From positions 1 to 22,513 of IMG/VR virus record IMGVR_UViG_3300022929_001731: a stretch of 22,513 bases of DNA, one strand, 5' to 3'. Below, piece after piece: positions 1 through 7,108 of this stretch. The notes under the pieces were generated by a model that did no database searches, was not told the origin of the DNA, and saw nothing but the letters and a program-made list of their open reading frames with translations. How positions within the stretch are numbered: position 1 is the stretch's first letter; the number at the start of each line of letters is the position of its first letter. Origin of the DNA: a virus. A program made the position numbers and the translations under genes.

Positions 1-65
1 GGTTATTAGAACCTTATGTGGTTTATAGTGGTTTAGGTAGTTCTAAACTCATGTCTATTGGATAA
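1..65 (+). CDS. C-terminal end of a head-tail connector (gp6/phiE125 gp8-like), partial
   Basis: Only the last 20 or so codons are present, in the frame that ends with TAA at 63-65. The visible tail reads LLEPYVVYSGLGSSKLMSIG. A C-terminal 'LLxPYxV' is typical of the small phage connector family known as gp6-like or phiE125 gp8. The following gene is a head-closure protein, which is where such a connector is expected. The stop codon overlaps the next start codon by one base (TAATG), which suggests translational coupling. The identification rests on a short tail plus gene order, so it is tentative. Confidence 0.55.
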   Translation, partial: LLEPYVVYSGLGSSKLMSIG

Positions 66-391
66 TGAGCAAAGTAGGTCAACTAAGACACCCGATCACA
101 CTACAAGGACAAGGCACAACTAGAGATGCAGGTGGTGGTATAAGTTCAGGGTGGTCAGACATTGCCACAATCTACGCTGATATAAGACCCAAAACAGGTA
201 AAGAGGTGTATGCACAAGGGAAGGTAGTAGGAAGCGTGTCACATGAGATTACAGTGCGTTATAGAACCGATATTACTAACGCTTCTCGTATTAGTTATGA
301 TACTAAACTCTTTAATATAAGAGCAATCATAAATGTAGATGAAAGAGATAGATTTTTAAAACTTCTTTGTGAAGAAGGAGTAGCTGTATGA
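65..391 (+). CDS. Phage head closure / head-tail adaptor protein (SPP1 gp16-like)
   Basis: This 108-residue protein belongs by appearance to the phage head-tail joining family (SPP1 gp16 / HK97 gp9 type), which forms the ring that closes the capsid after packaging and gives the tail its docking surface. Family features seen are the start 'GQLRHPITLQ' (usual form: lRhrItiq), the 'GWSDIATIYADIRP' segment (usual: w..vat.wA.v.p), a Lys-Glu-rich patch at residues 43-48, 'HEITVRYRTDI' and 'RLFNI'-like 'KLFNIRAI'. Length is normal for the family. It overlaps the next gene by four bases (ATGA). Confidence 0.85.
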   Translation: MSKVGQLRHPITLQGQGTTRDAGGGISSGWSDIATIYADIRPKTGKEVYAQGKVVGSVSHEITVRYRTDITNASRISYDTKLFNIRAIINVDERDRFLKLLCEEGVAV

Positions 392-819
392 GTATAAAAT
401 TCAAAATTAAAAATTTAAATGAATTCAATAAAAAAATTAATGATAGATTAAAAAAAAATAAAGTTAAAGAATATGTGACTCGTGGAACACTAATGGTTCA
501 AAATACAGCTAAAGAAAGTATTATGAAAGGTGGTACAGGTAGAATGTATGAAAAGTACGAACCAAGAAGATCACATAGAGCATCAGCACCAAATCAACCA
601 CCTGCAAGTGATACAGGTTTTTTAGTTAGCAATATAACTATGGATGTAGATGTTAAAGCAGATGGAAGTGTAGTAGGTCAAATAATATCTTCTGCACCTT
701 ATTCAAAACATTTAGAGTATGGCACAACTAATATGACTGAAAGACCATTTATGCAACCTGCTTTACAAAAAAATAAAAGAAAAATACAAGCTATGTTTAA
801 AAAAGGTATATTGAAATGA
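388..819 (+). CDS. HK97 gp10-like tail component
   Basis: The 143-residue protein resembles the HK97 gp10 family, a small minor tail/neck protein found between the head closure and tail completion genes of siphophages. Evidence is the Lys-rich helical N-terminus, the central 'SDTGFLVSNI' segment (family pattern: tG.L..si), 'YSKHLEYGTTNMTERPFMQPAL' (described here by its parts: Y-x-x-x-x-E-Y-G-T, then R-P-F-M-x-P-A), which is the family's clearest signature, and position. Start choice is supported by GAAGGAG just upstream. It overlaps the next gene by four bases. Its codons are richer in A than those of its neighbours because of the many lysines. Confidence 0.85.
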   Translation: MSIKFKIKNLNEFNKKINDRLKKNKVKEYVTRGTLMVQNTAKESIMKGGTGRMYEKYEPRRSHRASAPNQPPASDTGFLVSNITMDVDVKADGSVVGQIISSAPYSKHLEYGTTNMTERPFMQPALQKNKRKIQAMFKKGILK

Positions 820-1223
820 GTATAGGTCAATTTGCCTTACAGAGTACTATATATAGCACTTTATCTAGTGATAACACTTTAACATCTACTTTAGGTGCAG
901 GTGTGTATGATGAAGTTTTAGAAGGTGCAAGTTATCCTTTTGTTTCATTAGGAGAAGAAACAACTATAGATTATGGAACAAAAAATGCTGATGGTGGAGA
1001 AACAACCTTAAATATACATATATGGTCACAATACAAAGGTGCAAAAGAAACAAAGGAAATTATGGACAGAATCCATACTTTATTGCATGATAGTAGTTTA
1101 AGTGTATCAGGATTTAATCTTATAAATCTAAGATTTGAGTTTAGTGATATACTAAGAGACCCAGATGGTGTGACAAGACATGGAGTCATGAGATTTCGTG
1201 CAATAATATTAGGAACAAGCTAA
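816..1223 (+). CDS. DUF3168-like tail completion protein
   Basis: The protein has 135 residues and the look of the DUF3168 / gp17-like tail completion family: an N-terminal 'LQSTIYSTLSSDNTL' helix, 'VYDEVLEGASYPFVSLGEE' (usual pattern: vyd.vp.....Pyv.ig), a 'LNIHIWSQYKGAKETKEIMD' strand-helix, and 'LRFEFSDILRDPDGVTRHGV' close to the C-terminus (usual: ...r.dpdg.t.hg...fr). The family sits at the head-proximal end of the tail tube. AAAGG lies upstream of the ATG. It is the last gene before the strong ribosome binding site of the tail tube gene. Confidence 0.85.
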   Translation: MSIGQFALQSTIYSTLSSDNTLTSTLGAGVYDEVLEGASYPFVSLGEETTIDYGTKNADGGETTLNIHIWSQYKGAKETKEIMDRIHTLLHDSSLSVSGFNLINLRFEFSDILRDPDGVTRHGVMRFRAIILGTS

Positions 1224-1225
1224 TT

Positions 1226-1245
1226 TTATAGGAGAAAATTATGGC
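1226..1245 (+). promoter_or_regulatory. Strong ribosome binding site of the major tail protein
   Basis: AGGAG at 1230-1234 precedes the ATG at 1241 by six bases. The 20-base leader 1226-1245 differs at one position only from the leader at 20743-20762 in front of the 90-residue protein. These are the best Shine-Dalgarno sites in the window, consistent with high expression of the tube protein. Confidence 0.75.
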
Positions 1246-1663
1246 GGCACAAAAAGGTTCAGCTCTCTTACTTAAAGTTGGAGATGGAGCATCACCTGAA
1301 GCATTTACAACTATTGGTGGTCTTAGATCAACATCAATAACTTTAAATGATGAAGCAGTTGATATAACAAATAAAGATAGTAGTGGTAATAGAACACTTT
1401 TAGCTGATGGTGGAATACATTCTATGAGTATTTCAGGTTCAGGAGTGTTTACTGATCTTGCTAGTGAAGAAACATTAAGAAGTTTAATGAATGCTTCTAC
1501 ATTTACTAATTTTGGTATTGTATTACCTGACTTTGGTCAGTATGTGGGTGCTTTTATGGTTGCATCACTTGAATATGCAGGTGAATACAATGGTGAAGTC
1601 ACTTACTCAGTCACTTTAGAATCATCAGGTGCAATAGCATTTAGTAGTACTATAACAATCTAA
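1241..1663 (+). CDS. Major tail (tube) protein, TP901-1-like
   Basis: This 140-residue protein is a major tail tube protein; copies polymerise as stacked rings around the tape measure. Family marks are 'MAAQKGSALLLKVGD' at the N-terminus, 'FTTIGGLRSTSITLNDEAVD' (pattern: t.iggl.s.s.t...e.id.T), 'DITNKDSSGNRTLLADGG' and 'SMSISGSGVFTD' (pattern: s.sisg.gvf.d), and a closing 'EVTYSVTLESSGAIAF' strand. These are typical of the TP901-1 type tube fold. Length is normal. It has one of the two strongest ribosome binding sites in the window, fitting an abundant protein. It is followed after two bases by a small unknown gene. Confidence 0.9.
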   Translation: MAAQKGSALLLKVGDGASPEAFTTIGGLRSTSITLNDEAVDITNKDSSGNRTLLADGGIHSMSISGSGVFTDLASEETLRSLMNASTFTNFGIVLPDFGQYVGAFMVASLEYAGEYNGEVTYSVTLESSGAIAFSSTITI

Positions 1664-1665
1664 TC

Positions 1666-1917
1666 ATGGCTTGGAATAAAGTAGAAGTCAAAATTGATGG
1701 TGAAACAGTTAATGGTATGTTGCAACTTGGAACAGATGTTCTTGTTTTAACAAATTTATATAAACTTGGCGATACCATAAATGTTAATGGAAAAGATAGA
1801 AAGATAGTATCTTCTGTTGAAGATTTTAGAGATAACATAGTTCATATAAAACTTGCAGGTGCAAGTAAACCTAAACCAAAGGAGAAAAAGTCAGATGACA
1901 AACAAACTAAAGGGTGA
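1666..1917 (+). CDS. Small protein of unknown function between tube protein and tail chaperone
   Basis: I do not recognise this 83-residue protein. It starts [17 protein letters not shown] and looks like a small all-beta domain: alternating strands at about residues 5-18, 23-29, 38-50 and 58-65, with a turn '[15 protein letters not shown]' like those of SH3-type barrels. The tail (residues 66-83) is rich in Lys, Pro and Asp and likely disordered. No clear ribosome binding site lies before its ATG, which is two bases after the tube gene stop, so coupling is likely. Its last 23 bases overlap the start of the next gene in another frame. Position suggests a tail assembly role, but that is inference. 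Confidence 0.7.
   Translation: MAWNKVEVKIDGETVNGMLQLGTDVLVLTNLYKLGDTINVNGKDRKIVSSVEDFRDNIVHIKLAGASKPKPKEKKSDDKQTKG
1878..1884 (+). promoter_or_regulatory. Ribosome binding site deciding the chaperone start
   Basis: AAAGGAG ends ten bases before the ATG at 1895. An in-frame ATG 42 bases upstream (1853) has no such site and would add 14 residues that do not fit the family, so 1895 is preferred. Confidence 0.7.
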
Positions 1918-2245
1918 AACCACAGTAAATTTAGCAGGTAAAGATTACAAAGCTAGATTAAGTATTGATGCAATAATGCAAATAGAAGATGCCTGTAATT
2001 GTGGTATTATTAAACTTGCTACAAAAATGGCAGAAGCTGACATTAGATTGACTGATGTTATAAATGTTTTATTACCTGCACTAAGAGGTGGTGGTAATGA
2101 TCTTCAAAGAAAAGACGTAATTAAATTAGTACAAGAAGCAGGAATTGTTAATGCTACCGCCATAGTTGCTAATTTGATTGCACAATCCTTAACTGATGAT
2201 TCAGAGGAAGAAACAGACGAGGGAAAGTTAGAAAAGGGGGAATAG
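1895..2245 (+). CDS. Tail assembly chaperone, GTA/TAC-11-like (short, unshifted product)
   Basis: The 116-residue product starting [20 protein letters not shown] resembles the small tail assembly chaperones of gene transfer agents and alphaproteobacterial phages: a beta hairpin '[19 protein letters not shown]' (pattern: ev.ltl.gk.y.l..t..al), '[12 protein letters not shown]' (pattern: l..iE...g.g), then helices to about residue 98 and an acidic tail. Such proteins bind the tape measure before the tube forms. The gene ends at a TAG (2243-2245) that lies four bases after a slippery heptamer, and the -1 frame stays open through it. The protein is therefore probably the N-terminal part of a longer frameshift product, as in the lambda G/GT pair. 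Confidence 0.8.
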   Translation: MTNKLKGETTVNLAGKDYKARLSIDAIMQIEDACNCGIIKLATKMAEADIRLTDVINVLLPALRGGGNDLQRKDVIKLVQEAGIVNATAIVANLIAQSLTDDSEEETDEGKLEKGE

Positions 2246-2448
2246 TAGATGATTCCCTACCCATTAAACGCTTTTTTTCAATTTGCGTGGGCATGATGGG
2301 TATGTCTCCTAGTAATTTTTGGCAATCTAGTCCTATTGAAATCTATATGGCTATAGATGGATTTAAAGAATTTAATGGTGGTGAAAAAGAAACCCCAATG
2401 ACTAAAGATGACCTACATAATTTAATGGAGTTATATCCTGATGGCTAG
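1895..2448 (+). CDS. Frameshifted tail assembly chaperone (G-T-like fusion), join 1895..2239, 2239..2448
   Basis: With a -1 shift at 2239 the product would have 184 residues: 115 from the first chaperone and 69 from the -1 frame. The added part begins [13 protein letters not shown] and continues '[20 protein letters not shown]', which resembles the second small chaperone of gene transfer agents (pattern: f.l.vG.lglsP..FW.mtp.El). Homology-like sequence runs upstream of the first ATG in this frame (2293), and no ribosome binding site precedes that ATG, so expression by frameshift is more convincing than independent start. The stop at 2446-2448 overlaps the tape measure start by eight bases. 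Such fusions recruit the tube protein to the tape measure. Confidence 0.65.
2233..2239 (+). other. Probable programmed -1 frameshift site (A AAG GGG)
   Basis: In the frame of the chaperone gene this heptamer reads A AAG GGG, which fits the X XXY YYZ rule. After slippage both tRNAs re-pair on AAA and GGG. The zero-frame stop follows at 2243. The -1 frame is open both before and after the site and codes for a second chaperone-like domain that has no convincing start of its own. No obvious stimulating hairpin was identified. Confidence 0.7.
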
Positions 2449-4720
2449 TCCAATAGATAAACTTATAGTTCGTATAGAAGCTGATACTAAACAGCTAAAA
2501 CAAGAACTAAACAAAGTTCAAGGTAAATTAAAAACTACAGGTGCTGTAGGTGGTGCAGCTTTTGGTGCAGTTGGGGGTGCAAGTGGTGCACTTGCAGGAA
2601 GTCTAAAAAAATTAGCAGGACCAGCGGCTATAGGTGCAGTTTTAATAGGTCTTAAAGAACTTACTGCTTTTTCTCTAAGAGCAGGAATGGAGTTTGAAGA
2701 TTTAAAAGATTCTTTAGATACTGTATATGGTTCTATAGAAGCAGGTGATGATGCCTTTGATAGAGTACTTAGATTCTCAGAAACAACTCCATTTCAAATT
2801 GATACAGTCACAAAAGCATTTATAAGTTTACGATCTGTTGGTATAGACCCAACGAATAGAATGATGCAAGTTTTTGCAGATGCCGCATCTGTTGCAGTTG
2901 ATCAGCGTGGCGCATTTGAAGCCATGATAAGAGTAGTTCAAAGAGCTAAAGCAGGTGCTTTAGGTTTACAAGAACTTAATATGTTAGCAGATAGAGGTAT
3001 TGATGTATTTTCAGGTTTAAAAGATGAGTTAGGTTTATCTAGACTTGAACTTACAGAATTTGGTCAAACAGCAGAGGGTGCGCAAGTCATAACAGAGTCT
3101 CTAGTTAATGTGTTAGAAACACAGTTTGGTGGTGCTATGGTTGCTAAAATGGATAACTTATCTATAAGTATATCCAACATGCAAATTGCTTTTAAAAAGC
3201 TAGGTGATGAAATATATAAAAGTGGTGTAGGTGAATTTTTTAAAGGTCTTGTAGATAATGTCACAACTTTTGTAAATGGTTTAGCTACTGCAATGGCTAG
3301 GATTCGTGGAGAAGGTTTAGGAATAACTTTAGAAGCACCACAACTTACATCAGATATGGACTTTCAAGGTATGCAAGATGAAAGAGCAAGAGCCGCGAAA
3401 GAAAATATACAAGCAATACAAGATGAAATAAGAAATCTAACTGGCATAGCAGAAGATAGTGGTGGAATTTTAAATAAGGCATTTACAAGTTATGTAAATT
3501 CTCCATCAGCACAAATGTCTGTAGACATGCTTAAAAAATTAATCATATTGACAACAAATGCAGGTTTATCTTCTGAAGAAGCCGCAAACTTAATAGAAAA
3601 CTTAAATAATCAATTAGAAGTAGAAAAAGAAAATTTAGATAATGCTACAAGGTCTGAAAAAGAATATAACGCAGAAAAAATAAAAGGATTAAAACTAAAA
3701 GGTCAAGATGTTAGTGCAATGAATCTTTTAAAAAAATCTATTAATGATCAAAAAGGAGACACTGAAACACTTACACATGCTATTGAAAGATATGATCAAA
3801 TTTTCAAAGACAATATAGAATATTTAGCTACTGAAGGTATTACTACACCTAAACAATTAAGACTTGCATTTGAAGATTTACAAAATCAACAAGAAGATAA
3901 TGCTGATACAACAGAAAAATTAACTGTAGAACAACAAAAACTAAACAACGCTTTTAATTTTGTTTTAAATAAAATTAAGTCATCTATTAAAGAAACAGAT
4001 AAATATGCTTTTGCAAATGAAAATTTAGGAACAATTCTTGAAGAGAATGCTGATGCATTTGCAGTCTTAGGTATAACATCACTTCCACAACTTAAAAAAG
4101 CATTAGAAGATACAAAAGATGCAACAGAAGATTTAGAAGATGTTTTAGGAGAAGAACTTAAACAAGCTGTAGTTAATAGTTCTAATGCTTTTACTACAGA
4201 TTTTGTTAATGCTTTGTTAGATGGGCAAAATGGTCTACAAAGTTTTAAAGATTTTGCTAGAAGTTTAGTTGCACAAATAATAGCTATATTCATGCAACTC
4301 GCTGTAGTTAATCAAATTATAAATAGTATTTTTAATCTTACAGGTGCTGATGCTCTACCAACTATTAATTTAGGTGGTGGTGGTGATAAAACTTCTGTTA
4401 GTACACCAGTTGTAGGTGGACGATTTGCAGGTGGTGGTAAATTAAATCCAAATAAACCAGTAATTGTAGGAGAAAGAGGTGCTGAAATATTTGTACCACA
4501 CACTAATGGCACACTTTTAAATAATATGAATAGTAAAAATGCTATGGGTGGTGCTACTACAGTTATAAATCAATCAATAAACTTTGCTACAGGTGTTGTT
4601 CCAACAGTTAGAGCAGAAGTGACTAAGATGCTTCCACAAATAGCTGAAGTGACAAAAGGTGCAGTACAAGAATCAGCTATGAGAGGTGGTAGTTTTAGAA
4701 GGAGTTTAGTAGGTGGCTAA
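2441..4720 (+). CDS. Tail tape measure protein
   Basis: At 759 residues this is the tape measure: it sets tail length, is coated by chaperones during assembly and passes into the host envelope at injection. Residues 1-60 are Ala/Gly-rich with a 'QLKQELNKVQGKLK' coiled coil. Residues about 84-215 match the tape measure N-terminal domain ('LRFSETTPFQIDTVTKAF', then 'AKAGALGLQELNMLADRG'). Residues 300-560 are mostly helical. A hydrophobic segment lies at about 607-631. The C-terminal part has the common 'FAGGG...PVIVGERGAEIFVP' motif. The usual rule of about 0.15 nm per residue gives a tail near 110 nm, which is inference. GGAG lies ten bases before the ATG. Confidence 0.92.
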   Translation: MASPIDKLIVRIEADTKQLKQELNKVQGKLKTTGAVGGAAFGAVGGASGALAGSLKKLAGPAAIGAVLIGLKELTAFSLRAGMEFEDLKDSLDTVYGSIEAGDDAFDRVLRFSETTPFQIDTVTKAFISLRSVGIDPTNRMMQVFADAASVAVDQRGAFEAMIRVVQRAKAGALGLQELNMLADRGIDVFSGLKDELGLSRLELTEFGQTAEGAQVITESLVNVLETQFGGAMVAKMDNLSISISNMQIAFKKLGDEIYKSGVGEFFKGLVDNVTTFVNGLATAMARIRGEGLGITLEAPQLTSDMDFQGMQDERARAAKENIQAIQDEIRNLTGIAEDSGGILNKAFTSYVNSPSAQMSVDMLKKLIILTTNAGLSSEEAANLIENLNNQLEVEKENLDNATRSEKEYNAEKIKGLKLKGQDVSAMNLLKKSINDQKGDTETLTHAIERYDQIFKDNIEYLATEGITTPKQLRLAFEDLQNQQEDNADTTEKLTVEQQKLNNAFNFVLNKIKSSIKETDKYAFANENLGTILEENADAFAVLGITSLPQLKKALEDTKDATEDLEDVLGEELKQAVVNSSNAFTTDFVNALLDGQNGLQSFKDFARSLVAQIIAIFMQLAVVNQIINSIFNLTGADALPTINLGGGGDKTSVSTPVVGGRFAGGGKLNPNKPVIVGERGAEIFVPHTNGTLLNNMNSKNAMGGATTVINQSINFATGVVPTVRAEVTKMLPQIAEVTKGAVQESAMRGGSFRRSLVGG
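4699..4703 (+). promoter_or_regulatory. Ribosome binding site supporting the GTG start at 4713
   Basis: AAGGAG ending at 4703 lies nine bases upstream of the GTG at 4713, inside the 3' end of the tape measure gene. The next in-frame ATG, at 4731, lacks a comparable site. Confidence 0.6.
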
Positions 4721-5609
4721 GATAATAACAATGCCTAATACACCTAACTTTGTTAGGAGTAATTTTAAATTAGTAAGAACTATTGGTTCAGTTGCATCAC
4801 CATATACAGGAAAAATAAGAACCCAAGAATATGATGGTGTTTTTTGGGAAGCTACTGTGACACTTCCACCTATGCGTAGAGATGTTGCTAAAAATTGGCA
4901 ATCATTTTTATTAGAGTTAAATGGTTCAGTAAATCATTTTAAATTTGCAGACCCTGATGCTTTAACTAATCAAGGCACATATGATGCAGATGATTTAAAA
5001 GCAAAAAATAGAATTAATACGACAAACATAACACTTAGTTTTAATTCAACAACAAGTGTCATATCAGCACCAAGTGATACAACACCATTTGCTAATGCTT
5101 TAGTAGGAGACTTTTTTACAGTCACAGGTGCAAATATAGAAGAACCTGAAAATGTAGGTATGCATAAAATTACAAGTATAACGAATGATTATACAGTTGT
5201 AGTAGAACCTGAATCAGGTACTTTAGTGACTGAAATTAACAAAACAGCTTGTAATGTGAAATCAAATCAAAAGGGTGCTACAGGTTTAAATTTAGCATCA
5301 AACTCTAATAGTGCTACAGGTACTATAAAAAAAGGTGACTATTTACAAATAACATCTAGTTCTACAGCAGGTGCTAATCCTGTGCAATATGTAATGGTCA
5401 CAGAAGATGCTACTTTAAATGTTAATAGTGGAGAAGATACTTATGGTGTAAAAATACAACCTAAGCTAAGAACAGCTATTACAGAAAATGATTTAGTAAG
5501 GTTTGCAAGTCCAAAAGGACTATTTAGATTAACTTCAAAAGATGTGGATTGGGATGCAGATAATATATCTAATTACGGAATGTCTTTTGCATGTATTGAG
5601 GTAGTTTAA
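4713..5609 (+). CDS. Distal tail (Dit-like, GTA g12 position) protein
   Basis: This 298-residue protein resembles a tail-tip family common in alphaproteobacterial siphophages. Residues 8-70 carry 'SPYTGKIRTQEYDGVFWEAT' and 'TLPPMRRDVAKNWQSFLLEL' (pattern: SP.tg..q.....g..w.a..tlPPm.r..a..w.afl..L.G). The C-terminal 90 residues carry 'KKGDYLQI', 'IQPKLRTAI' and 'SPKGLFRLT', also usual in the family. The middle (about 95-190) is a less conserved beta-rich insert. It holds the place of the distal tail ring between tape measure and hub. Start is GTG, backed by AAGGAG nine bases upstream and by overlap with the tape measure gene; the ATG at 4731 has no such site. Confidence 0.75.
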   Translation: MAKIITMPNTPNFVRSNFKLVRTIGSVASPYTGKIRTQEYDGVFWEATVTLPPMRRDVAKNWQSFLLELNGSVNHFKFADPDALTNQGTYDADDLKAKNRINTTNITLSFNSTTSVISAPSDTTPFANALVGDFFTVTGANIEEPENVGMHKITSITNDYTVVVEPESGTLVTEINKTACNVKSNQKGATGLNLASNSNSATGTIKKGDYLQITSSSTAGANPVQYVMVTEDATLNVNSGEDTYGVKIQPKLRTAITENDLVRFASPKGLFRLTSKDVDWDADNISNYGMSFACIEVV

Positions 5610-6692
5610 ATGTCTAATAGAGGTGGTATAGATAGCAATATCACTAACTATCTTGAAAAAGATAATCAACAACTATTTTTAGCAGTCAAAGCGGAGTTTG
5701 ATACAGGTACTATATATTTATGGTCAGGAGATTATAATTTAAGTATAGGTGGTAATACTTATCTAGGTGCAGGAACATTACTATCTATTTCTAATATTGA
5801 AGATACATTAGAACTTAAATCAAGTGGTTTATCAGTCACCCTAGCAGGTATGGATGAAACAATTTTAGATTTAGCATTAACAGAAAATTATCAAAATAGA
5901 TTTATTACAGTTTATCTAGGTTATTTACAAGGTGGCACAGATACTGTTGCAGGTGCTATGACTTTATTTAAAGGTCGTATGCAATCTATGACAATTAATG
6001 ATGACCCTAATGGTTCTACTATTACTGTTGATGCTGAAAATAGATTAATAGATTTACAAAGACCATCTAACCTTAGATATACAAAAGCATCACAGGAGTT
6101 CGTAGCTACAGGTGATACTTGTTTTAATCGTGTTCAGTCTTTACAAGATAAAGAAATCATATGGGGTTCTAGTTCTACCAAAGGTGGTAGTAGTGGTGGT
6201 GGTGGATGTTTTATTTCAGGAACTCAAATACTTATGGGAAATAAGTCTTATAAAAATATTGAAGATGTAAAACTTTATGATGAAATTTATACTTATGATA
6301 TTAATAAAAAACTATTTATAAAATCAAGTGTCTTAGGTTTGCATGAAACTAGTAATACAGAAACAGTTATTATTAAAAACAAACATAAAAACATACATAC
6401 AACACCATGTCACCCTATATATACGCTTGAAAAAGGTTGGGCTAGTGTTGACCCTAGTTTAACAAAAGAACACCATGCAATTGATGTCATGCAATTAGAA
6501 ATAAATGACACTTTATTACTTGCAAACAATGAAAAAGTAAAAGTTAAAAAATTAGTACACAAAAATCATAAAACAGCTATTAAAACTTATAACTTATTAA
6601 ATATATACCAACACAATTCTTATTTTGCTAATGACATACTTGTTCATAACAAAAGAGATGTTAATGATGGAATTACAGAGAAACATAAGTAA
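5610..6692 (+). CDS. DUF2163-like tail-tip protein with C-terminal Hint domain
   Basis: The protein has 360 residues. Residues 1-187 look like the tail-tip protein that follows the distal tail protein in many alphaproteobacterial phages and stands at the place of GTA g13: 'LWSGDYNLSIGGNTYLGAGT' (pattern: lwtG...i...g.ty.G.g), 'SISNIEDTLELKSSGLSVTL', 'AENRLIDLQRPSNLRYT' and 'QDKEIIWG', where relatives normally end. A Gly/Ser linker (about 188-199) leads to Cys200, where a 148-residue Hint domain starts: 'CFISGTQILMG...IEDVKLYDEIYTYD', 'TTPCHPIYT' and the final 'DILVHN' ending at Asn347. Residues 348-360 follow it. The next residue is Lys, so normal splicing is not expected; self-cleavage is possible. 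GAGG lies upstream of the ATG. Confidence 0.82.
   Translation: MSNRGGIDSNITNYLEKDNQQLFLAVKAEFDTGTIYLWSGDYNLSIGGNTYLGAGTLLSISNIEDTLELKSSGLSVTLAGMDETILDLALTENYQNRFITVYLGYLQGGTDTVAGAMTLFKGRMQSMTINDDPNGSTITVDAENRLIDLQRPSNLRYTKASQEFVATGDTCFNRVQSLQDKEIIWGSSSTKGGSSGGGGCFISGTQILMGNKSYKNIEDVKLYDEIYTYDINKKLFIKSSVLGLHETSNTETVIIKNKHKNIHTTPCHPIYTLEKGWASVDPSLTKEHHAIDVMQLEINDTLLLANNEKVKVKKLVHKNHKTAIKTYNLLNIYQHNSYFANDILVHNKRDVNDGITEKHK
6207..6650 (+). other. Hint (intein/Hedgehog-like) domain coding segment, no homing endonuclease
   Basis: The segment encodes residues 200-347 of the tail-tip protein. Block A starts with Cys200 followed by the FISGTQI pattern and an I-E-D-V...Y-D-E-I turn. Block B is T-T-P-C-H-P (the T-x-x-H of inteins). 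The C-terminal block is N-D-I-L-V-H-N followed by Lys. At 148 residues it has mini-intein size with no room for an endonuclease. My hand count gives about 25% G+C for 6241-6660 against about 31% for four sampled lines of the upstream half of the same gene, which hints at separate origin. Confidence 0.82.
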
Positions 6693-7108
6693 TGAAAAAG
6701 AAATTAGACTGGCAAATAGAATTTCATAAATTTATTGATGAAAATAAATTTAAAGGTTTTGCATGGGGTTCATGGGATTGTTGTAAATTTGCTAATGCTT
6801 GTATAAAAGCTATGACTGGAGAAGATTTAATACCAAAAGAATTAAGTTGGAAAAATGAAGAAGAAGCACTTAAATCTATAAAAGATTATGGTGGTACGCT
6901 TAAAAACTCTATTAAAAAAGCAAGTAAAAAAAAGAACCTACTAGAAATAGACTTAGATCATTTACAAATTGGTGATCTTGTAGTTTATAAAGAAGAATCA
7001 CAATTAGTTGGTATATATGATGGTAATTTTGTTCTAACCCCTACTGACAATAAATTAGGTGTTGTAAAAAATGCAAATATTTTATCTGCATGGAGGATAG
7101 ATGGCTAA
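6692..7108 (+). CDS. DUF6950-like (NlpC/P60-fold) tail-tip protein
   Basis: The protein has 138 residues and resembles DUF6950, which takes the place of the NlpC/P60 peptidase between the DUF2163-like gene and the hub gene. Visible are 'FAWGSWDCCKFANACIKAMT' (the Cys-containing start of the fold, Cys30 in the nucleophile position), 'YGGTLKNSI', 'LQIGDLVVY' (pattern: ..GDvv) and the closing 'LSAWRIDG'. In active NlpC/P60 enzymes a His precedes the 'VGIY' strand; here that position is Leu ('QLVGIYDG'), so peptidoglycan-cleaving activity is doubtful and a structural role is possible. Its ATG overlaps the upstream stop (TAATG), and its last eight bases overlap the hub gene. Confidence 0.75.
   Translation: MKKKLDWQIEFHKFIDENKFKGFAWGSWDCCKFANACIKAMTGEDLIPKELSWKNEEEALKSIKDYGGTLKNSIKKASKKKNLLEIDLDHLQIGDLVVYKEESQLVGIYDGNFVLTPTDNKLGVVKNANILSAWRIDG

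Noticed and set aside
1853-1894. Longer start for the tail chaperone at ATG 1853
   Set aside because: The ATG at 1895 has AAAGGAG upstream and yields the normal family N-terminus; the added 14 residues are the out-of-frame reading of the previous gene's tail.
2249-2298. Short frame starting at ATG 2249 ([15 protein letters not shown])
   Set aside because: It has only 15 codons, and the -1 frame through the same bases continues into the chaperone-like domain without a break.
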